Origin: Pacificimonas sp963710205
GTDB taxonomy: Bacteria; Pseudomonadota; Alphaproteobacteria; Sphingomonadales; Sphingomonadaceae
DNA: 64,000 bases
Reading direction: 5' to 3'
Assembly (NCBI GenBank): GCA_963710205.1
Contig: CAVPZG010000001.1
Span: 186,001-250,000, forward strand
The translations under genes were made by a program, and so were the position numbers. Positions 60,116-64,000 of the stretch are shown one piece after another. Under the pieces are notes generated by a model. It was not told the origin of the DNA and ran no database searches. It worked only from the letters and a program-made list of their open reading frames with translations. How positions within the stretch are numbered: the stretch's first letter is position 1; each line of letters starts with the position of its first letter.

Positions 60116-60367
60116 CCGGCACCTCCCTCACACTGTCCGCCTGTCTGGCGGGCGGCAGGACAAAAGGGAAGACGGAGGGGGTGTGACCGGGCGAAAGTCA
60201 CAGGTTCACACGCATTTCGCCATTCTGCCCTCGTAGCGGGTCACAGATCTGGGTCACAGGGGCGCCGGTCAGGCGGCGAATGGGCACGGACGGACGGCGC
60301 CGAAAAGGGCGAAACGGACAGATGCGCATGGCCCCTTATCGCTGATTCCGGCGGCTGTAGGACAGCG

Positions 60368-61195
60368 CTAAATCGACAGCGTCAAGAGGAAGCCGAGCGC
60401 GAAATCGCTCGCACCGTCCGAAAGACCCACCGAGCCGTAGGCGGTCCAGTCGAGCCGTTCGGTCGCCGGGCCACTGACCGCGGCGAAAATTTCATGTCCA
60501 TCCTCGACGAAATCACTGGGCGCGCGATCAAATTCATAAGCGACAAGGGCAACGGCCCTGTCACTGAACGGGATGGACACACCGACAGCGGTGTTGATCG
60601 TGTTTCTGAGATCGAAGCCATCGGGATCGCCCAGAAAACGGTAGGAGAATGACGCATAGGGAACGACACCGCCCGCCGGAATGGAAATATCGGCGGCGAT
60701 GCTGACATCGGTCTTGCCGGTCGAAAGCCCGCTGTCACCGGACGCGGTCGGCAGCTTTGCGCGCGTCGTCAGGTCCAGCATCAGGCCATCGTCGCCGCCG
60801 TCAATCGCCGACCAGGTCGCGCCGACGGTGATGTCGCCAAGACCGTCGCGGCTGCGTCCCACGGGCGACGGCGTGCCGGCATCGACCAGAATCGGTCCCC
60901 CGTCCGTTCCGGCGAACAGAACCCCGTCCGAATGGATGGACATGTAGGGAAGCGTCCCCCAGACGCGGATATCGCCGCTGCGGTAACGTATGCTAAGCGG
61001 CGCCACGAACAGTTCCGACGTGGTCGCGCCGCCGAATTTCCCTTCCCAATAGGCCGCACCCAGAGACACGCTGATGCCGGAAGGCACCATGCGCTCCTCA
61101 ATCTGCACATTCGGCATCGGCGCGCTGTCGATGGCAAGCGCGGGCGCGGCAAACAGGCCGATGGCGGCACAGGAAAGCGGACCGGTTCTGAGCAT
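60368..61195 (-). CDS. Outer-membrane barrel protein (phenol-pathway MetA-like fold)
   Basis: A 275-residue exported protein with a signal peptide (MLRTGPLSCAAIGLFAAPALA). Alternating strands and glycine-rich turns (GISVSLGAAYWEG, GDIRVWGTLPYMSIH, GLGDITVGATWSAID, SFSYRFLGDPDG) run to FALGFLLTLSI. The layout resembles the transporter/MetA-pathway porin group, and no specific substrate is indicated. It lies 12 bases after an ExeA-like ATPase gene, on the same strand. Confidence 0.72.
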   Translation of the reverse strand: MLRTGPLSCAAIGLFAAPALAIDSAPMPNVQIEERMVPSGISVSLGAAYWEGKFGGATTSELFVAPLSIRYRSGDIRVWGTLPYMSIHSDGVLFAGTDGGPILVDAGTPSPVGRSRDGLGDITVGATWSAIDGGDDGLMLDLTTRAKLPTASGDSGLSTGKTDVSIAADISIPAGGVVPYASFSYRFLGDPDGFDLRNTINTAVGVSIPFSDRAVALVAYEFDRAPSDFVEDGHEIFAAVSGPATERLDWTAYGSVGLSDGASDFALGFLLTLSI

Positions 61196-61207
61196 CTGGA
61201 TGATCCC

Positions 61208-62632
61208 CTAGTTTCTGACAGCGCGCAGCACGTCGCGCGCCCTGCGTGTCGCCTCAACGGCGAGCGCCTCTTCCTCCATGCCGTCCCCGGTCGTTTCGGA
61301 AAGGCTGGCAGGAATGAGATCGGGAACGGCAACCGGCGGCAGACGGGCGGGTGCAGGCGCGATGGCGGGTGCCGGGGCAAGCGCAACCACGACAGGCGAT
61401 CCCGGTGCCGGCGGCGCAGGGGAGGACAGGTTGGACGTTCCGGTGTCCCCGGACAGTGCCACTGGCGCGGCGGCCATATCCTCCCGCCCGAAATCGGCAG
61501 GGGTACGGGCAAAAAGGCGCGGCGGCGTGTCGGCGGCGGGCGGCGCTGTCCCCGCCTTCGTCACGGGGGCCGCGGACAAACCCGCCAGCGTGACATCGGG
61601 AGCCGTCGGCTCCTGCGGTTCGATGGTCTGATCGATATCCGCGCCCGCAAGCGCCGATGGCGCGGCCGACATGCTGGTCGCTGCGGAAATCACAGGGCTG
61701 GCGGCAGGTCCATCCTGCGGAACCGGTTGCCGCATGAACCACAATCCCCCGGCCGCCAATATGGCAACCGGCAGAAGCGCCGCGGCGACGCGCGAACCAA
61801 CGCCCGGCCGCAGCCAGGCCGGCCGCAGCCCGCCAGCGACATCGGGCGCGTCATTGGCGGCGCTGTCGATGAGGCCGTCCGCAAAGGAGACGTCATGGTC
61901 TTCGGCAGGCGGGGTTTCCGCAACCTGCACGCTCCCGAGGTCCGTGTGTTCTGCGGGTTTCATGTCCGCGGCACGCAAAAACTGCCGCGCGCCCGCAGCG
62001 GCGACATCGGCGGCGCGAATGTCCGTGCGGCCGTCCAGCAGCGCCTCCATCCGCGCGCTTCTGACAAGCGCGCGGATCACACCGGGGACGCCGCCCGACA
62101 TGCGTGCAACGAGAGCGGCGCTGCCCCGGTCCATCGCCATGTCCACGGTTGCGAAATCCAGCGCCAGTGCGGCGGCGTCCTCCCCGTCCAGCGGCGCCAG
62201 CCTGACGACGGGAAGCCTTTCGACCGCGCGCGGAAGGGGCAGACCGGACACATCGCTGGCGGCAACGACGGTCACCTGCCGCGCCAGCGTCATGCGGCTG
62301 GACAGCCGCCGCCGGGCCCCCGCGCCAAGGTCCTGCGCCTCGTCGATCAGCAGCAGATCGGGAATGTCCAGGTCGTGCGCATCAAGATGCGCGCCGCGCT
62401 CCAGAAGACGGCAGGTCTGTCCCTCGATCCCCGCTTCTTCAGCCAGCCGCCGCAGAACATGGCTTTTCCCGGTCCCCGGCGCACCCTCAAGCAAAATGAG
62501 GAGTTCACCCTGATCCCGATGTCTTCGGATTTCGGCGAGAGCGGCCTGCATCGCCAACGTATCGGCGCACGGTATGACGGACGGCACCGCGTGCGGCGGT
62601 AGCGAAAGGGCGGCGTCGGACTGTTGCGACAT
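61208..62632 (-). CDS. ExeA/GspA-like AAA ATPase with one membrane helix
   Basis: Start chosen at ATG 62632 (MSQQSDAALSLPPHAVPSVI); longer in-frame starts run through non-conserved sequence. The 474-residue protein has an AAA domain with Walker A GAPGTGKS (50-57) and Walker B LLLIDEAQ (93-100). ARQFLRA helices follow, then one transmembrane helix at about 281-300 and a long Pro/Ala-rich tail (about 300-474). ATPases of this type (ExeA/GspA) help assemble secretion or envelope complexes. Here no secretion operon is present; the partner may be the OM barrel just downstream. Ribosome-binding site is weak. Confidence 0.78.
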   Translation of the reverse strand: MSQQSDAALSLPPHAVPSVIPCADTLAMQAALAEIRRHRDQGELLILLEGAPGTGKSHVLRRLAEEAGIEGQTCRLLERGAHLDAHDLDIPDLLLIDEAQDLGAGARRRLSSRMTLARQVTVVAASDVSGLPLPRAVERLPVVRLAPLDGEDAAALALDFATVDMAMDRGSAALVARMSGGVPGVIRALVRSARMEALLDGRTDIRAADVAAAGARQFLRAADMKPAEHTDLGSVQVAETPPAEDHDVSFADGLIDSAANDAPDVAGGLRPAWLRPGVGSRVAAALLPVAILAAGGLWFMRQPVPQDGPAASPVISAATSMSAAPSALAGADIDQTIEPQEPTAPDVTLAGLSAAPVTKAGTAPPAADTPPRLFARTPADFGREDMAAAPVALSGDTGTSNLSSPAPPAPGSPVVVALAPAPAIAPAPARLPPVAVPDLIPASLSETTGDGMEEEALAVEATRRARDVLRAVRN

Positions 62633-62744
62633 GGACGGACCTGACGGGCGAATGCTGGAAGGTACGCTGTACGGACCTGGATGGATTAACTGGTTTCCCG
62701 GATGAAATGAAAGCCTTTCTTTCCGAAAATCGATCGCAAGCGCA

Positions 62745-64000
62745 TCAGAGCGCCGATTTGCCGATGTCGCGGCGGTAAAATGCGCCTGGCCAGTCGATCG
62801 CGTCGACGCCCGCATAGGCGGTGTCCGCCGCGGCCCTCAGGGTAGGAGCCATGGCGGTAACATTGAGGACGCGGCCGCCACTGGCGATCAGCCTGCCATC
62901 CCGCATGTTCGTGCCTGCATGAAAGACCTTCGCGCCCGCCGCCTCCGCCGCGTCGATGCCGCTGATCGTGCCGCCGGTTTCCGGCGGACCAGGATAGCCC
63001 GCCGCCGCCATCACGACCGTCATCGCATGGGCGTCATGCCATTGCAGGGCAAAATGGCCGAGTTGCCGTTCCGCCGTGGCCAGCAGCGCAGGCAGCAGGT
63101 CGGATTTCATCCGCATCATCAGAACCTGACATTCGGGGTCGCCGAAGCGGGCATTATATTCGATCAGCTGCGGGCCGCCCGGACCGATCATCAGGCCCGC
63201 GAACAGGACGCCGACAAAGGGCGACCCCTCCGCCGCCATCGCCCGCGCCGTCGGCTCAATGATTTCAGCCATGACGCGGGCCTGCATCTCCGCGTCCAGA
63301 ATGGGTGCGGGGCTATAGGCACCCATGCCGCCGGTATTGGGCCCGGTATCGCCCTCGCCGACGCGCTTGTGGTCCTGCGCACCGATCAGCGGCAGCACAT
63401 TGGCGCCGTCGCACAGCGCGAAGAAGCTGGCTTCCTCGCCCTCGAGAAATTCCTCCACCACCAGCTCCGCGCCCGCGTCGCCGAAACGTCCGCCCAGCAT
63501 GTCGTCAATGGCCGCATCGGCATCGGCACGGCTGGCCGCGATCACGACCCCCTTTCCGGCAGCGAGGCCGTCCGCCTTGATGACGAAGGGGGGCTTGCGG
63601 CCATCAAGAAACGCCTTCGCCGCAGCGGCCTGCCGAAAGCGGCCATAGGCGGCGGTGGGAATGTCATATTTCGCGCAAAGGTCCTTGGTGAACCCCTTCG
63701 AACCTTCGAGGCGGGCGGCGAGGGCGGAAGGTCCGAAGACCTTGTGCCCGCCTGCACGCAGGGAATCCGCCAGTCCGTCGACGAGCGGCTGTTCGGGACC
63801 GATGACGGTAAGGCCGATGTCCCTGTCCGCCACAAACGCCAGCACCGCCCCATGATCGGTGACGTCGAGAGACACGCAGTGTCCGCCTTCGCCCGCGATG
63901 CCGGGGTTTCCGGGGGCGGCGTAGAGACGATCGAGAAGTGGCGACTGGGCGAGCTTCCACGCCAGCGCATGTTCGCGCCCGCCGCCGCCGATCAGAAGGA
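62745..64000 (-). CDS. purD: Phosphoribosylamine-glycine ligase (5' partial)
   Basis: GAR synthetase of the purine pathway, an ATP-grasp enzyme. The frame is open to the right edge of the window; reading from there gives LLIGGGGREHALAWKLAQSP, the family N-terminus lacking only about the first three or four residues. Visible further on are GPEQPLVDGLADSLR, KADGLAAGKGV (the ATP-grasp lysine region), VVEEFLEGEEASFFALCDG and EYNARFGDPECQVLMMRM. The stop at 62745 is followed by a short gap before the ExeA-like gene. Internal starts listed near 63875 are not the true start. Confidence 0.95.
   Translation of the reverse strand, partial: LLIGGGGREHALAWKLAQSPLLDRLYAAPGNPGIAGEGGHCVSLDVTDHGAVLAFVADRDIGLTVIGPEQPLVDGLADSLRAGGHKVFGPSALAARLEGSKGFTKDLCAKYDIPTAAYGRFRQAAAAKAFLDGRKPPFVIKADGLAAGKGVVIAASRADADAAIDDMLGGRFGDAGAELVVEEFLEGEEASFFALCDGANVLPLIGAQDHKRVGEGDTGPNTGGMGAYSPAPILDAEMQARVMAEIIEPTARAMAAEGSPFVGVLFAGLMIGPGGPQLIEYNARFGDPECQVLMMRMKSDLLPALLATAERQLGHFALQWHDAHAMTVVMAAAGYPGPPETGGTISGIDAAEAAGAKVFHAGTNMRDGRLIASGGRVLNVTAMAPTLRAAADTAYAGVDAIDWPGAFYRRDIGKSAL

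Noticed and set aside
59024..60652. A 542-codon plus-strand frame
   Set aside because: Shadow of the phosphotransferase and OM barrel genes.
60932..62602. A 556-codon plus-strand frame
   Set aside because: Shadow of the ExeA-like ATPase and OM barrel; compositionally biased with no motif.

Overview
This 64 kb window is high-GC and densely coded. It reads as chromosome of an alphaproteobacterium, most likely of the order Sphingomonadales. Supporting signs are the gene sets trmD-rplS, hflK-hflC-DUF2065-degP, ubiA-pmbA-cysQ-type phosphatase, rsmE-gshA, ftsK/ubiH, leuS-lptE-holA, two TonB-dependent receptors, a PEP-CTERM protein and an EgtB/EgtD pair. This assignment comes from gene content only; no marker gene could be compared. 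There is no rRNA, CRISPR array, intact insertion sequence or phage. The only tRNA is tRNA-Thr(TGT).

Layout. 1-2.1 kb: rimK (5' end cut off), trmD and rplS, closed by a strong terminator. 2.4-9 kb: a quinone oxidoreductase, a decayed stretch, the membrane proteolysis operon hflK-hflC-DUF2065-degP, then divergent mrp and a CoA-binding protein. 9-18.2 kb: ubiA-pmbA-phosphatase, rsmE, a secreted DUF6683-like protein, gshA, ribA, xth and lolA. 18.3-27.4 kb: an accessory block between lolA and ftsK, two genes that often sit side by side in alphaproteobacteria. It holds a periplasmic cyclophilin, a small K+-channel-like protein, a SLOG-plus-membrane protein, a PEP-CTERM protein, a TIR-TM-TPR protein, a DksA/TraR zinc-finger protein and a TonB receptor. 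27.5-33.6 kb: ftsK, a candidate structured small RNA, ubiH, and a zinc-receptor-like TonB gene broken by one frameshift. 33.7-38.6 kb: an M1 peptidase coupled to a DUF6702 protein, a membrane protein, a frameshifted SDR, and a GIY-YIG nuclease between two inverted-repeat doublets. 38.6-42.8 kb: acyl-CoA genes (flavin oxidoreductase, two crotonases, a thiolase) and tRNA-Thr. 42.8-45.8 kb: egtD, egtB, pduO-type adenosyltransferase and a HIG1-like protein. 45.9-49 kb: DUF481 protein, gluQ, an HNH protein and a DUF4402-like protein. 49-51.9 kb: a three-gene type III polyketide synthase operon. 52-56.7 kb: holA, lptE, leuS and a DUF3576 lipoprotein. 56.9-64 kb: an outer-membrane-like protein, a GST, a dienelactone hydrolase with a phosphotransferase, an OM barrel with an ExeA-like ATPase, and purD (5' end cut off).

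The most interesting part is the 19.5-24.4 kb segment. A TIR protein with an apparent NADase glutamate and a SLOG protein with four membrane segments lie on the same strand, separated only by a PEP-CTERM gene. By analogy with Thoeris (a TIR makes a nucleotide signal, a SLOG-domain effector responds), this could be an undescribed TIR/SLOG-membrane signalling or defence unit. That is inference from domain architecture. Secondary leads are the GIY-YIG gene between REPIN-like doublets, the structured RNA upstream of ftsK, the type III PKS operon, and two single-base frameshifts in otherwise intact genes.
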